Source: an uncultured Collinsella sp.
Lineage (GTDB): Bacteria > Actinomycetota > Coriobacteriia > Coriobacteriales > Coriobacteriaceae
Direction of reading: 5' to 3'
NCBI GenBank assembly: GCA_900754275.1
Contig: CAAECF010000004.1
Coordinates: 1 to 6,861, forward strand
DNA length: 6,861 nt
Shown here: positions 6,797-6,861 of the stretch, piece after piece
Numbering within the stretch: position 1 is the first letter of the stretch
How the letters are laid out: every line of letters begins with the position of its first letter
The notes under the pieces: generated by a model
What the model saw: the letters and a program-made list of their open reading frames with translations, nothing else
Told to the model about the DNA's origin: nothing
Database searches by the model: none
Made by a program: the position numbers and the translations under genes

Positions 6797-6861
6797 TGCG
6801 GTGACTTAGCTGCACCGTGTGCTGCCGAAGGGGCTTTGCGCGATGACTAGGACTGAATAAA
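6797..6861. other. Non-coding tail of the window
   Basis: No supported gene is seen here. A weak 5-bp hairpin, CGGTG (6799-6803) with CACCG (6813-6817), is present, and a five-codon frame runs from ATG 6843 to TAA 6858-6860 without a ribosome site. The stretch is probably upstream sequence of the next gene beyond the window. Confidence 0.4.

Noticed and set aside
6596..6850. 84-codon plus-strand frame running out of the carB 3' end
   Set aside because: Its first 100 bases overlap carB in another frame, the rest crosses the nested dyad, and there is no ribosome site or family resemblance.
6843..6860. Five-codon open frame as a leader peptide
   Set aside because: There is no Shine-Dalgarno and no control codons or attenuator are visible; it is too short to support.

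Overview
This is a GC-rich bacterial window with dense coding on the plus strand. Gene content, codon bias and an actinobacterial-style pyrimidine leader suggest an actinobacterial gut anaerobe of the Coriobacteriia, possibly Collinsella-like. That assignment is inferred from general look, because no rRNA or other marker gene is present.

Left part (1-1783): the 3' end of an ABC exporter-type ATPase gene is cut by the window edge. After a 19-base gap comes a gene for a single-pass membrane protein of 321 residues that I do not recognise. A strong intrinsic terminator (perfect 11-bp stem plus a run of six T) closes this unit.

Middle (1784-1943): this is a regulatory intergenic region. It starts with an AT-rich stretch containing a small dyad, followed by a candidate -10 hexamer framed by an inverted repeat. 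Next to the carA start is a hairpin with the architecture of a PyrR-binding loop: a CNGNGA hexaloop, a 6-bp upper stem, an asymmetric purine-rich bulge, and a lower stem that pairs with the carA Shine-Dalgarno sequence. It predicts translational repression of carAB by PyrR when pyrimidine nucleotides are plentiful.

Right part (1944-6699): carA and carB are separated by one base and encode the two subunits of carbamoyl-phosphate synthase. CarA makes ammonia from glutamine. CarB uses two ATP-grasp halves to make carbamoyl phosphate for pyrimidine and arginine synthesis. Catalytic residues are intact in both. CarA carries an N-terminal extension, an internal insertion next to its active site, and a C-terminal tail compared with the E. 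coli protein.

Tail (6700-6861): no gene is supported here. The region holds an unusual nested set of inverted repeats (a 14-bp perfect stem inside an 11-bp perfect stem, with a competing 8-bp hairpin) that lacks the T-run of a normal terminator. The window is mostly housekeeping; I see no wholly new multi-gene system. The carA leader hairpin and the post-carB dyad deserve the closest look.
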